In this document: positions 51,901 through 64,000 of the stretch, piece after piece
Layout: the number at the start of each line of letters is the position of its first letter
How positions within the stretch are numbered: the first letter of the stretch is position 1
Assembly: GCA_026874595.1 (NCBI GenBank)
Contig: CM049310.1
Span: forward strand, 49,131,558 to 49,195,557
Reading direction: 5' to 3'
Source: Sipunculus nudus
Taxonomy: Eukaryota; Annelida; Sipuncula; Golfingiida; Sipunculidae
DNA length: 64,000 bases
The notes under the pieces: generated by a model
What the model was told of the DNA's origin: nothing
Databases searched by the model: none
The model's input: the letters and a program-made list of their open reading frames with translations, nothing else
Made by a program: the position numbers and the translations under genes

Positions 51901-54716
51901 AGCAATTTTCTTTTCTCAACATGCATGGAAAGTATATCAATGTCTAATGGTCCCATTATCCGGTTTTATTTTATCTGAAGAGACTTAGCTCCATCTCTGA
52001 TGGCCCGATATATGCCGATTTTTGGGTTGTCTGACAGTTATACCGTAAGTTCTGAGTGAGGATGGCGACTGACACTGCGCACACACGGTTGTTGACTGAA
52101 GAGCGAACTTTGCAGTGTGACCACCAAATCGGGACTGGCGAAGTGCAGCCGAATTTCGGGAAATGCTCCCGATTCTCACAATATCAGGCGGAATTTAAGA
52201 CCATGGGTTAAAACGACCTCGTGTGGAGATAACTACATGAGTCTAAGGGAAGACCCCGTGTTCCAAGTGCTTGATGAATAAGTCATCCTGGCTTGAAAAC
52301 GGGAGGCAGGAACTGGGGCAGGTACTGTGGCCCAGTCGGTTTCACTCTAGGTCTGGTTTTCATTCTCTGTACGTTTATTCCCTTATCTGGGGGATAACCC
52401 ACCTGTAACCATATTGTTTCTATTCAGTACTTGTTTATGTACTTTTACAATATAAACTCTATACCTTTTATTACATATCAATCAAAAAACCCTGCTGGAT
52501 TACAGAATGCAGAATCCAGAACCACAGTATTTTAGCTGGCCACCTGATCAAGCCAACACACGCGTGCGTCTCTAAAGCAAGCGAACAGATCCAACCGATC
52601 CTATAGCACAGGCATGGATTCAAACCTAGTACCGTAACAACAAGCAAGGCACTATGTATAACTCCAAGGTACTCATCATACCAAAAACAGCCCTGCGTAA
52701 CCATAAAATTTCATGGTAAAATTTTATCCGCAAATATGATCATTTCAGTCGAGATATTAACTGAAGCATGCAGATTTAACATGTCGTTAACTCCTCATGT
52801 TTACAAAGAAACTCAACTTAACTGCGGGCCTCTATATCAAGGCATCTTATGTATACAGCTTTTGATGTTAAAACCAGTCTATAATATATCATATGGGCAA
52901 AAGGGTTACCATTCAATAAAAACCTAATCCGCGTGGTTCCTTTTTTAGTAGGTTTAATGTTGTCTTTATGTAACACAAGTTCATGTTAATACTTGATTTC
53001 CTAATCATCTTAACCAATTTATAAATTCCCATGTAATAAAGCAGACTTTTTCCTTTTCTTAAATATCACGATCTCAGCTCTCATTCACGCAACCATGACA
53101 TAAAAAACCGAGGCTTCAGAAATATAGGCCTACATACATCTTCTTCGTTTGGTTTTCTTACGCTGCAGGGACTTTTATAATCGAATATTATATTGTAAAA
53201 GAACAAAGGATAAATTTAATTGATTCAATATGGGTTAAGGATAATTAACTCTTGTAATGAAACCCAGTGACAAATAGTAAATTGGTTTTTCACTAACCTA
53301 ACTAGTGCTTAAAAGGTCATATCATTCAGCCATTGTTAATCGCTTAATTAATTTTTATTGTTATCCATAAAACATATTGAGGGCAGAAGTTTTACTCCGT
53401 ATAAATTGACGGAAGGAAACAAGTACCAATGGGCGGGATCAACATATACATTTAATTCCGAAAAAATATAAAACGTAGCTAAATGGAAATTATTAATTAA
53501 TGCGTTTTCGACAGAGCATGCCTAATCACTGTGACACGACCGGTAGCCCCATCTGTCATACTGTGCAGAATCGGACTTAGAAGAGTAGGACTCTGCTGAT
53601 TGGGGGCAATGAAATCATAGCCCAACAATGCACCGGGGCTTTTAAAAATACACCAGTGGCGTAGGTTTAAATTTAATGAAGAAGGTAATGTAGTTCGTTC
53701 ATATATATTGGATAAGAATAGTTTCAAGGCAAACTACATAAACATGGGTGAATATGTGGTGAGGATTTCATGGAATGAGTAATATTTTGTTAACACGCGC
53801 ATGTGAAATGTAAACAGAAGATATTTCTTTGATAGAAATAAAATTTTGATTTTGAAATTTTACAGTTGAGACAAGTAGTCCCGGTCATTCCAACATTTCT
53901 AGAAAGGAAGTGGTCCGTGTTGGGTAGAAATGGCCTCTGGCGGCAGGGTGCGTATCTGTAATGGCTCAGATCCAAAGGGAGGCTTTTGGGGAGTCGTTAC
54001 AACCCCCCCCCCCCCCCCACCCTGCTTCTGATAACAATTTGTATTTCGTCAGACTTGTGAATTATAACGAATGGAATTGCTGTGAAATATCGTTAAAAAA
54101 GCTACCTTTCATTATATTATGTACAGTTCTCTTGTCATATTCCGTTTTTTTTTTAAATTACGAGGCAATGGTTGAAACTGGGTGTCACTGACAATCAGAA
54201 GTGATTTGTTATGGATTAATTGAAGGCTGGAGGTTTATAGCCATCATAAACAAAAACATGCACATTCGATTTGATTTTCTGTATTGCTTTATTCTAACCG
54301 TTGTTAATAGCCGGCAACCGATTTGGTCTAAATATATCTTTGGCCATAAAGACTTCACCATCAAACCCCTCAGTTATATGTTGAAAAGCCCGGTAAATGT
54401 TGTCCTTTGACTTCCTGATATCTCAAATTGCCGTAATTCCTAATTTGGAAGTCATTACCAGTAATTAATGGTCCTGTAGTCTTTATTTGCATACATATGC
54501 ATACATACATTTATATATATATATGAAATAATCTTATCATATCAGAGATGTTTAAAAGACGAGGGACAAACCAGAGAACAACATTTAAACTTAACCATGT
54601 GCAACCAGTAATTAATGGTCCAGCAGTCCAGCGGCCATTACCTTGACAATTGAGCGAGATGAACAAGTAAGACTTAATCTGCTCGGTCTATGTTTATAGA
54701 TATAATTCTATATTGC
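48927..54716. other. Intergenic stretch with no supported gene
   Basis: Holds a G12 run (51441-51452), a C16 run (54003-54018) and no repeated block that I could match elsewhere. A 49-codon frame at 52062-52211 begins ATGGCGACTG in a good context but has no splice site or homologue I recognise. Confidence 0.35.
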
Positions 54717-54720
54717 ATAT

Positions 54721-55485
54721 ATTTATAGATGGTAAATATTCGATTAGTAATCGATCATCGGTCATTTTATCTTTCAAACCACAAATAAATATATATTTAA
54801 TTTTGAAACTCAGAAAATAATAAATGATTCAAATCCAATCATTGTGGGTCATGTTTGTTTGAATGCTGTACAAACTAGAAATCTGCATTCAAAGGAATGC
54901 AACCATCCAAAATGTGGAGAGTGGGGAGGTCCCTATAATATGGGATGCTAAAAAAAAAAGAAACGTGTTTGCGTTCACCTCTTCGGCCCATATTTAAAGG
55001 TTCATTTGTGCGTAAGTGACTGTACATTTGGGAAGATTCCTTGATGGGATTCCTAAATCCAGATCATGTGCCGCACCAACACCATAATCTAATCGATTTT
55101 TCATTAGCCCTTTCCCACACACACATACACACACACACATATGGATTAACGTTCACCCCCCTGACGGAAGCATTAGAACATGACTTTATATCAAATCAGT
55201 GCGGGTCCTGTGTGCAGGAATATCCTACAAATAACATAAATATGTGCCATGATATTACTGAGCATCTGTTTATAAGATTTTTAAGTCGACGCTACTATGA
55301 AGGCAAACAAATACTCTTCTCATACTAAGATCATGCACTAAACCTTCCGAAGGATTTTTATTAACTAAATAACCTTCATATATCAGATGTAAAACGCCAA
55401 CGTTCCTTTATATTTGACATCATGTTGATGTTTGTAATTTCTTAACACTTCTGAGTGTAGGGAATTTCTACTATTTATACTATAT
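54721..55485 (+). repeat. 765-bp direct tandem duplication, unit 1
   Basis: Begins ATTTATAGATGGTAAATATT and repeats almost base for base at 55486, with a few substitutions and an A-run length change. It contains a copy of the dispersed 250-bp repeat at 54985-55165. Confidence 0.93.
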
Positions 55486-56250
55486 ATTTATAGATGGTAA
55501 ATATTCGATTAGTAATCGATCATCGGTCATTTTATCTTTCAAACCACTAATAAATATATATCTAATTTTGAAACTCAGAAAATAATAAATGATTCAAATC
55601 CAATCATTGTGGGTCATGATTGTTTGAATGCTGTACAAACTAGAAATCTGCATTCAAAGGAATGCAACCATCCAAAATATGGAGAGTGGGGAGGTCCCTA
55701 TAATGTGGGATGCTAAAAAAAAGAAACGTGTTTGCGTTCACCTCTTCGGCCCATATTTAAAGGTTCATTTGTGCGTAAGTGACTGTACATTTGGGAAGAT
55801 TCCTTGATGGGATTCCTAAATCCAGATCATGTGCCGCACCCACACCATAATCTGATCGATTTATCATTAGCCCTTTCCCACACTTACATACACACACACA
55901 TATGGATTAACGTTTACCCTCCTCACGGAAGCATTAGAACATGACTTTATGTCAAATCAGTGCGGGTCCTGTGTGCAGGAATATCCTACAAATAACATAA
56001 ATATGTGCCATGGGATTACTGAGCATCTGTTTATAAGATTTTTAAGTCGACGCTACTATGAAGGCAAAAAAAAAAAATACTCTTCTCATACTAAGATCAT
56101 GCACTTAACTTCCCGAAGGATTTTTATAAACTAAATAACCTTCATATATGAGATGTAAAACGCCAACGTTTCTTTATATTTGACATCATGTTGATGTTTG
56201 TAATTTCTTAACACTTCTGAGTGCAGGGAATTTCTACTGTCTGTATTAGT
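55486..56250 (+). repeat. 765-bp direct tandem duplication, unit 2
   Basis: Differs from unit 1 at scattered sites, an estimated few percent. The match fades after CAGGGAATTTCTACTGTC near 56240. It contains another dispersed 250-bp repeat copy at 55752-55930. Confidence 0.93.
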
Positions 56251-57386
56251 AAGAAAAGTAAAAGATGGTTTACAACTTATAATTGAAAGGTCTGACTGGT
56301 TGACAGTCAATTCATATCCCTCTTATTTTTCTTAATATATCTCATTGCACCAGGTTTGAATATTAGTTGTATGACATCATCAGTTCATAATTATATTTTT
56401 TTAAGTATAATCTGAGGAAAAACTCATCTCGATATCAGCTGAAGACAACACGATCCGGTTCACAGGTGGCGTCAGCCGAAGAAGCGCTGTGTTGAGGTTG
56501 ATCATAAAAGACCGTCTGTATCAAGTTGTGTACCACGTGACCAGAGACCCAGACTTGTAGCTTACCCAAAGCGGTGTTCAGTTACCTGAAAATCTGTAGT
56601 CTCTGGGGAGAAATCTGAAAATAGTACGTAACTTTCAGTTCACTGGTTGTGTGGTATTTTGTTTATGTCCGTTGTAAGTTTAACTTACATGGGAGCGAAA
56701 TGAAATACACTTTACATTACAGCTTAATTTAAGTCATCAAAACCACAGAGGAGGTGGGGTATAACTAATAAAACAGTGAAAGTTTATATATTATTGCGTT
56801 GCAGACATCTTGATCTATACAACTTTATATATATGACTTCGGCTTCATTCTTTGTTAGATCGTCACCTGTATGTTTAGTTGTGGAAATGAAGAACATACC
56901 ATGGTCAATTTTCGTTAAAAATATATTTTCTACTATTATGATTTAAGGATAATGGAGAAATATCAGCGCTTACTTTTTGTAACTTTAATATCGTCTATTT
57001 TTGTGACTTTAGCTTAACCAAAGATTCTGTTATGCGAGTGGCGGAAGACTAGATACCATATATTTGTTTTATTTGATGTTCAATAAGGCCGAAAGTTTTC
57101 ATAAAAATAATAATTAAAGGAATAAATAATTGTTCTTGGAAGATAATGTAAATGAGAGGGGTTTTGCTCAAACGGTGTTTTATTCTACCCCCGGTAGCCT
57201 TAAAGCGATTTTAAATTATACCATGAATAATCTGAAGCGGGGGTATTCAGAAATCACGGAACCGGGAATCTGAGTCAAAGCAAATTAAATATATATATAT
57301 ATATATATAAATTAATTAATGCCACCGGTCTTATAAAACCACCGGTCTTTTGAGACCTCCCTTGTGACCGAACGCATTCACATTGG

Positions 57387-57447
<61 letters not shown>

Positions 57448-57968
57448 ATATATGTATATATATATTCCCGTTAAGGGAATAAATTAGGTATTCCATGCAA
57501 TAATATATATCCCCAGCGTCTTATAGCCTCTTCAGCGATAGCTGTATCTTGCAAGGTTTAAACGTCTTCACCGAATGCCAAGTAAATAATCATGGGTCCA
57601 CAAATCAAATCCTGTCATGCTGGCATCAACTTCGTCATCAGTGACAGATCAAAAGAACGGAACAGTAAGTCTCGTGAATTCTGGGTAATGGTCAGAAAGT
57701 TCTTGCAAGAAAAGGCTATACCCAGGTATTCCCACATGATTTTCTACAATTCTTGCGCAAAATGCATGTCTGAAAATATGTTCGTCACCACGGTTTCTCC
57801 GGTGACCATAAGCCTTATTATGAATATACAGCGATATCAATACCAATATAACGCAGTGGACGAGCTCCATGACTTTTCACATGAACATGATTTAGCAATC
57901 AGGTTTCTTCGACGCTGAAAGTATTATTGGATACGGCATTCAGCCTGACACATAAGGGACAACTACAT

Positions 57969-58034
<66 letters not shown>

Positions 58035-58231
58035 GGCTATGTACAACATATGGTTCCATGGGTGGAACAGTTAGAGCTTATTTGTAATCTGTATTCCATG
58101 GTTATCATTAATGACACAATTAGTATTAGTAAATGATAAAAACGTAGTAATAATAAAGTCATTGAGAATCCATCTAGGTATTGAGACAAATTAAAAGCAG
58201 TAAAACTAGTTTAAATATGTGTAAATTTGTG
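56251..58231. other. Intergenic stretch with long (TA)n tracts
   Basis: (TA)n tracts lie at 57290-57310, 57388-57462 and 57972-58031. The 108-codon frame at 57592-57918 is bordered by them, has no splice signals or family resemblance and is not called as a gene. Confidence 0.5.
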
Positions 58232-59095
58232 TCCGCCAAAACAGATTTTTGCAGTTGTTATATTTTCTGCCGCCGCCGCGTTCGTTTCCTTGTAACTCCT
58301 CTGAGACCCTTGGTACGATCTTTCTGAAACCCTGCCTTTTTATTTAATTGATTATAACCGATATCTCAGGAGTTGTTCAATGTATTATGCTAAAACGCAT
58401 GTCCATAGATCTTGGATACCTCCATCTCGTTCTCAAGACTAGGGGCGCCATTCTGCAACAGTTTTTGCGTGGCGTCCTTCCGTGTGTTTTGTTAGGGTGA
58501 ATATTTCATATCTACCGGCTTCTGTGGGTCAGGGTTAGAGCACAGGATTCAAAACGGGGAGTTCCTGGGTTCAATGCTCAGCCGGGGCGGGGAGATTTTC
58601 ACGGTCGGCCCTCACCCATGATGAGCGCTCTACAGGCTTAATGGGAAGGCCGTGCCCCACCTCTGTGTTTCAGTCACAAACGATTGCGCCTTTCGGGGGT
58701 TCCTCAGTGGTATGGCCCAGCATTGGGGTTGATTACGCACCCAGGGCCCGCAGGTGCAATAGTCACCAGGCCTGGATAAAGCCAGGATAAGACATGAGTT
58801 GAAGCGTGTGATAGTGCCCTGTCACGTAGCCCGGAATGGAATTCAGCAGATGTACGTATACACAAATAAGTAAGTTTTTGAAAAAAAATCTCATCTCTCA
58901 TGATTGGTCCAATGTATTGCATTGAAAGTTAGCATGTCCATCCATTTTTTATATACATGACAGGTGGCGTCACCTACAATTACGTATTAGTAGAATACAT
59001 TTAAGCATTTATCTCAGGGGTGGTTTGACGTATATCCATGCCTCTGTTTTTCGGCGGATACCTGTAATCTCTTGTCGACTGCCTATATATTCTAC
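58232..59095 (+). mobile_element. Helitron-like element, copy 4, interrupted by a SINE
   Basis: Starts TCCGCCAAAACAGATTTTTG and ends CTTGTCGACT...TTCTAC, a diverged version of the family ends (last base C for G). Internal units are seen at 58370-58450 and after 58890. A SINE fills the middle. Confidence 0.8.
58514..58872 (+). mobile_element. tRNA-derived SINE, copy 2, nested in the Helitron-like element
   Basis: Head ACCGGCTTCTGTGGGTCAGG, B-box GGTTCAATGC at about 58568, and the GGGAAGGCCGTGCCCCAC and GCGCCTTTCGGGGGTTCCTC blocks match 47675-47985. The tail ends near AATAAGTAAG. Confidence 0.85.
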
Positions 59096-60609
59096 TTTCA
59101 TCACCTTTCGTGTAGTCGATACACACATATATGACCAGTATGCACGATTAACTAGCACAAAACTTACAACTTTTACGCCTACTGAGGAAAATGATCCCCA
59201 CATTTTAATTAAGCTTACAAATAACTTTTAATACAATATGTTTTATTTGTGATTATCCATGACAGTACCAGATTAGATCGACAGCTGATATGAACGGTTC
59301 TCGCCTAAACAATCCCTGGTATATATTCGTCATAAAATATGCAAAGATTCTGTTGTTACCATAGCAACGAACATGAGCACGTGTAGAACGGTATTGATAT
59401 ATGAATGAACGAATAAATGAAGGCGACAGGCAGAAAAGTCCGACCTATATAGCCATATATATAATATCTTGTATGAATATATGCATAGCCATGTTAATTT
59501 AAAGATGCATTTTATAATTTTATTAGCAATTATAATAGTTTTTTTATTATAAGAAGATCTATTTTTTTTTGTTTCATAAATAACAGGCGCGAAAACCCCG
59601 TTTGGATCCGCGACGGATATATCACATATGAGAGCTAGTTAAAAAGGTTATTTACAGTAACATATAAACAATCGATGACATCTTAATTTTTTTGCTAACA
59701 TGCGATACTTGAAACCCTGTAAATATATGACCTATTTAATTGATACCCAATTGATGATTTTTATTTCAATTTTTCTAGATTTATGTTCGATGGTCAAGGA
59801 TGGTTAAATATAGATTAATTAACTCCGAGCCCGTAATGTGATCGGACTTTTTACTTCATTTAATGAATATTTCTTTCCTGAAAGCAGGTGTATTAACTTT
59901 AATTATTCGTAAGGGTACTTAATGCCATGCCTTAGATAACCTACGCGGTGGAGCTGTTCGGCCTCGGGCGTTTTGAACAACTGTCTCCCGTATATGCGTA
60001 GGCTATAGCTTTTTGATATGGGAAAGCGGATACCCTATGCTGTTACGCTTTATAGAGCGATATATAGCTATACAGACATGTTAGGTTCGTTAATATTTAT
60101 TTTTTCGGACGTCATGCATCCGGTTTTTAAAGAAATGAGTTGGCTTTTCAGTACCCACAGTGATAATGAACTAAAGAAATTTTGATCTCAAGCGAATTTT
60201 CATCCATGCCAACTTTTGGCAGCGCCCGTGAATCTTTTTAGTACTAGACTCTTGCACCAGGGTTTTTTTTCTTGGCAGCCAGACGTACAACCAAACAGAA
60301 AATAATAATTCATACACATTCATCCGTATAAACGTTCGAATCATTTCAAACACCAGGAGAAGGTGCGCGTGCGTGTGTGCGTGCGCTCGCATGCACGCGT
60401 GTCATCATGCGTGATTTTAGTTGTGCATATCTATATAATTCAGGGCACCAATGTGACAACTCGTAGGTTTTGCGTGTTATTTCAAATTTTCCTTCCATTT
60501 GGAATATTCTTCAAAGTGCCATACGACTGTACCAGCTCCTTCGACAGTATTCAGCACATGCATAATTTTACAGAAAGAATAACTGCAAGATGGACCGTGA
60601 TGGAGTTCC
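59096..60609. other. Intergenic stretch with a Z-DNA-prone GC alternation
   Basis: GCGCGTGCGTGTGTGCGTGC and neighbours at 60363-60405 are alternating purine-pyrimidine. Nothing else was recognised. Confidence 0.45.
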
Positions 60610-61122
60610 TTTATAGGGACATAATCAGTAGTAATATTATGCCTACTCTTTCACACCGTCAGTTCAGTTTTGCTTTTTAAAGAAGTTTCCCGGCAAAATC
60701 ATCCAACCACACAGTCTCAGTGCCTCGCATACGGCTGTTTTACACTTTGTTATGGCTCTGCGTGTCGTATACACTTCACAGTTGTCTGTTTACCAGAACA
60801 AGGTCGAATGAACGGAGGTCCGATGTGAGCCGCAACACGCGATGTTTCAGCGCGAGGGAAAATGTTTAACATTTTATGGGCCAAGTCAGTCAGGGCATCA
60901 CCTGATTGACAGGTGTAGTGGCTCAACGATGCACACGGCCCCACGCGTGATGTTTACGTTGAAACGTATAGTCGCGCCCGGTCCACTGTTTTCAACACTC
61001 ATTTGCATGAGTAAGCAAACAGTTTCAAGGCAATATTATGGAAGGTACAGTTTAATTTTAAAGGGAAGAAGCTAGTTTTTCGGGTTAATAAAACATGCAC
61101 AAAGGCGAACGAGCCGCTTTAA
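60610..61122 (+). mobile_element. TTAA-type MITE, family A, copy 3
   Basis: The left end AGGGACATAATCAG is preceded by TTAT, and the right end GAGCCGCT is followed by TTAA. The interior is collinear with 43573-44010 and, reversed, with 8250-8734, including CACTGTTTTCAACACTCATT and GAGTAAGCAAAC. Confidence 0.85.
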
Positions 61123-62324
61123 AGCTGTTATTTACTTATTCAAATAATTTGAAATTATATCAGTTGAATCAAATTGATTTTGGCTATAGTGAAGGGTCCT
61201 TTGTTCGCCATCTGACCTTTCACTGACAAAGTATAAATCAAAACCTTTGGACCCAGAAACCTATAACTTAAAATCCAGGAAAGGAACGTATCATGGAGAC
61301 ACGTTCTGTAGTACTGCATGTCAATGTGCTGAATAAATGCCACAATAGATCAATGCCTGTGAATGCATAGTTTTCAGTTTCACTCTGGCGTTATGACATA
61401 TGGGACATTTCTAATTATTTTCTTGGGTTTACACATAGCGATGTATTGTTTTTCTGAAAACCATGCCTCATAATATAAGAAAGACAACTCATGATGAATC
61501 TCAATGGTAAAATAAAATTATTTGCATGCGAGGTAATTATTATCTCGAGATCTAGAAACAAGTGATCTCAAGAAAAGTACAAATATTCTGTGTCCCAGAT
61601 CAGCCACCGTGGATTCAAGTAGTATTCACCGGTTTTTGTTTGTTTTTCTCATGAGAGAGGTCGCTGTCATCAATACGGAGAACAGACTCCGTTTCCTGTT
61701 ACATAAAAGCATAAAAACATGTTTTTATCTTGTAATTGTGATTCGTACAAGGAGTAAACGTCTAAAGAAAAATTCATGATAATAATGATAATACGCTTGA
61801 TCAAAAATGGTTCATGGGACGTTTTTGAGCAGAAGTGTGTCCATGATTGACTCGCAATTCGAGACCCTAGGTCTCCAACGCAACCTTCATTAAACAACGC
61901 TGAGTTTTCATTCTTTCAGAAACTTTACAACTAAAATCTTCATGTAGAACCTTTATTCTCAGTAAACTCTTCTTTCGTACAGTAAACTGAAAATCATTTC
62001 CAGAGCGCAAACCTCCGCCATTTCCTTGACCTTCATGCAGCGGCATCCCTAAATTTGACGTATCCGCCTCACAAAAAGCGTCACTTGATCTTTAAACCGT
62101 GGCCTTCCTTCCATAAAATTCCAATACGATTCATAAGAAAAGCAATTGGCGATGGAGACAACAAGCAAAGTCTGGAGCCAGCGTTGGCCACACAGCGGAG
62201 CGCTTGTCAATAATAGATAGCTTGTAACGTCTTCTTCATTTGATCGATCTCTTTGATTCTTGCTCGCGGCCAGATGGCTTCTTATGTACATGTGATTACG
62301 CTAACATAATTACTACAATTATGA

Positions 62325-62370
62325 TGACGTCATCTTTACGACGTCAACATAATGGAAGTTATTACGTCAG
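62325..62370. promoter_or_regulatory. Cluster of three CRE-like sites
   Basis: A full CRE palindrome TGACGTCA at 62325-62332, then GACGTCA at 62340-62346 and TACGTCAG at 62363-62370, all within 46 bases. Such clusters bind CREB/ATF factors. No adjacent transcription start is identified. Confidence 0.45.
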
Positions 62371-63247
62371 CGCAATGGCATGCGTTTTTTAGTCCTATAT
62401 GAATTTTATTTTAAAAAAATAGAAATACAGGCTAAAGCAAACGGCAGACAAAAGAAACGCATTACCCTGGGCCCATTTTTTACCAGTTTGTCCCAGCCTC
62501 CATACTTCCGAAAATGTCATTGAACCAATTGAGAACAAACAACATCGCCAACCCCGCAAACTAGATGTGTGTAATCGTACGACCATCCGGAGATTCGCTA
62601 AGATTCTCTAATTAACCTTTCACCTGTTATTTCACAGCTTTCCGTAACGCGGGTTTAATTGGTCAGTGGCTGAACAAAGGCAGCTACCCATTATACCAAT
62701 GAATGGGGCTGCTTCTGGACGGGGACAAAGAAATCACTGGTATATAATCCTTTAAATTAAAATTATATAATGGTGATCTAGATAACCTCTTAATTAAAGG
62801 TTTGCTCTTTGGGTGTCACCCTTTTGTTACCCAAAATTTATTTAAAATACGTTCATATGTTTTTGCGTAAATTTACCAACAGACAAACCAAAACCAATCA
62901 ACCAGTGAACCAAGGGACATAACTCAAGGGATCAGAAACCAAAACTATAACGTTTAACGTAAAGGACATGCCCAGTCAGTCACAACCCAGAAAACATGGT
63001 AACGGGTCTTCCATTTGTGCTCGGATAAAAAAATAAATAAATTAATACAAAAATAAAAAAGCGTGTCATTTTTTTTGTCAGATTGTATATTACATGAACA
63101 GTAGGTTGTCCCCTGTGAACAGCAGCGCTGACCAAAATATTCATTCAAAAGGACGACGGTACAGGGATCCATGAATACGAAAAATACCCGGTCACCATTT
63201 CAGACCATTAAGTGTCGTAAACAGATACTTGCAATCTGTATGATGTC

Positions 63248-63259
63248 TGCGCATGCGCA
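63248..63259. promoter_or_regulatory. Perfect NRF1-type palindrome
   Basis: TGCGCATGCGCA is the full NRF1 consensus. A CCATTTT (YY1-like on the reverse strand) follows 14 bases later. In AT-rich DNA this pairing is typical of a broad-type promoter. Confidence 0.45.
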
Positions 63260-64000
63260 CGTTACATTCACCATTTTGAAATATCATATCACAAATCCAT
63301 CAGAATGTTTAAATATGGATAAAAGTGATAGCTCCAAAAACAGGACAGTGACATCCGCTTTAGAATTAACACGAACTCCCTGGAGCACATCTCAATAAAT
63401 ATACGTGTACATACACAATAAAAGATTAACGTTAATTAATTAAACACCAAGGTGTGGCACTAAAAGTATATGGTATATAATTATCAATATTTATATCAGA
63501 TAATTTTATAACTATAGAATTGATGAACTAAAGGATACCGTCTGCATGAGACGGGGTGTGTCTGCAGCGTCACTACAGTGTAATACATGTGTATTAATTA
63601 TTTTTATGAATGCTTCACTTAATCCTGTAAGTTTTAATTAACAGTTTTAATTAGCACGATCAAGTAAACAGCGAAACGTACAAAAAGTTAATCTGTTGAA
63701 TTAATTCTGAAGGCGTAAATTAAGGTTTTTCAGAGAGTAGTTATTGAATGGTATATTAAATAATTTGAGCCTGTCTGAAATTATGATTACAGTCTTATGG
63801 CAATTTGCGCCTTTGCATTGGCCGATACGTTTAAAACAATAGAGATGAATAAAACTGAAGACCAACATGATTCAATGATTTATTCGCATAGATTAAAAGG
63901 TAAGCCCATGCATGCAAGCTCGACGTCGCCTGATATGATCCATGTGTTCTCGGGTGTCGACAGGCAGCTTTTATATTTTCAGATGTTCCGTGTTAACCAG

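Larger units (their letters stand above)
61123..64000. other. Right-edge region, repeat-poor, with promoter-like motifs
   Basis: No second copies of any block were found here. A CRE cluster (62325-62370) and a perfect NRF1 palindrome (63248-63259) are present. Short frames at 62049-62291 (minus) and 63171-63398 (plus) are unsupported. The region may be the 5' end of a neighbouring gene. Confidence 0.35.

Noticed and set aside
54721-56250. LTR pair of a retrotransposon
   Set aside because: The two 765-base units are directly adjacent with no internal region and no TG...CA ends.
57592-57918. 108-codon frame between (TA)n tracts
   Set aside because: No motif, family resemblance or splice context; length is within chance for this amount of DNA.

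Overview
This is animal genomic DNA: AT-rich, with short GT-AG exons in long introns, many microsatellites and a dense, mixed load of small non-autonomous transposable elements. The Polycomb-like gene establishes a metazoan. The repeat style (Helitron-like elements with internal tandem repeats, tRNA-derived SINEs, TTAA-flanked MITEs) looks like a mollusc or other lophotrochozoan, but that placement is an inference from pattern and not a database result.

Two protein-coding genes are supported, arranged head to head. On the minus strand, one 3.5-kb exon (72-3550) encodes most of a large nuclear C2H2 zinc-finger protein with a conserved N-terminal block, a long disordered middle, an AT-hook and eight complete fingers plus the start of a ninth. 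The gene runs off the left edge. On the plus strand, 15 constitutive coding exons (12947-38781) can be joined by hand into a complete 628-residue Polycomb-like protein (Pcl; MTF2/PHF19/PHF1 family). Its parts are a Tudor domain with an aromatic cage, two PHD fingers, the extended-homology winged helix with its basic loop, an AT-hook and the C-terminal SUZ12-binding-type domain. A 27-nt phase-preserving cassette microexon (27021-27047) could add nine residues between the PHD fingers. The first coding exon carries only 14 coding bases, and its start codon lies inside a YY1-like AAGATGGCGG motif.

Between the genes (3.55-12.9 kb) lie a 1.9-kb repeat with inverted ends, a TTAA-type MITE, a microsatellite field (10.7-11.7 kb) and the putative Pcl promoter. 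The Pcl introns hold five further MITEs or fold-back elements and three Helitron-like elements. Downstream of Pcl (38.8-64 kb) I find no convincing gene. That region holds a long possible 3' UTR, more copies of the same repeat families, two tRNA-derived SINEs (one nested in a Helitron-like element), a hAT-type MITE with an 8-bp target duplication, a 765-bp direct tandem duplication, and near the right edge a CRE cluster and a perfect NRF1 palindrome that may mark a promoter of a gene beyond the window.

Both genes encode chromatin-associated proteins. Pcl is expected to direct PRC2 to CpG-rich DNA and to H3K36-methylated chromatin. The zinc-finger protein is a probable sequence-specific DNA binder of unknown targets. 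I found no novel multi-gene system. The most interesting signals are the Pcl microexon, the Pcl start codon inside a YY1-like site, and the coherent non-autonomous transposon families with readable ends.
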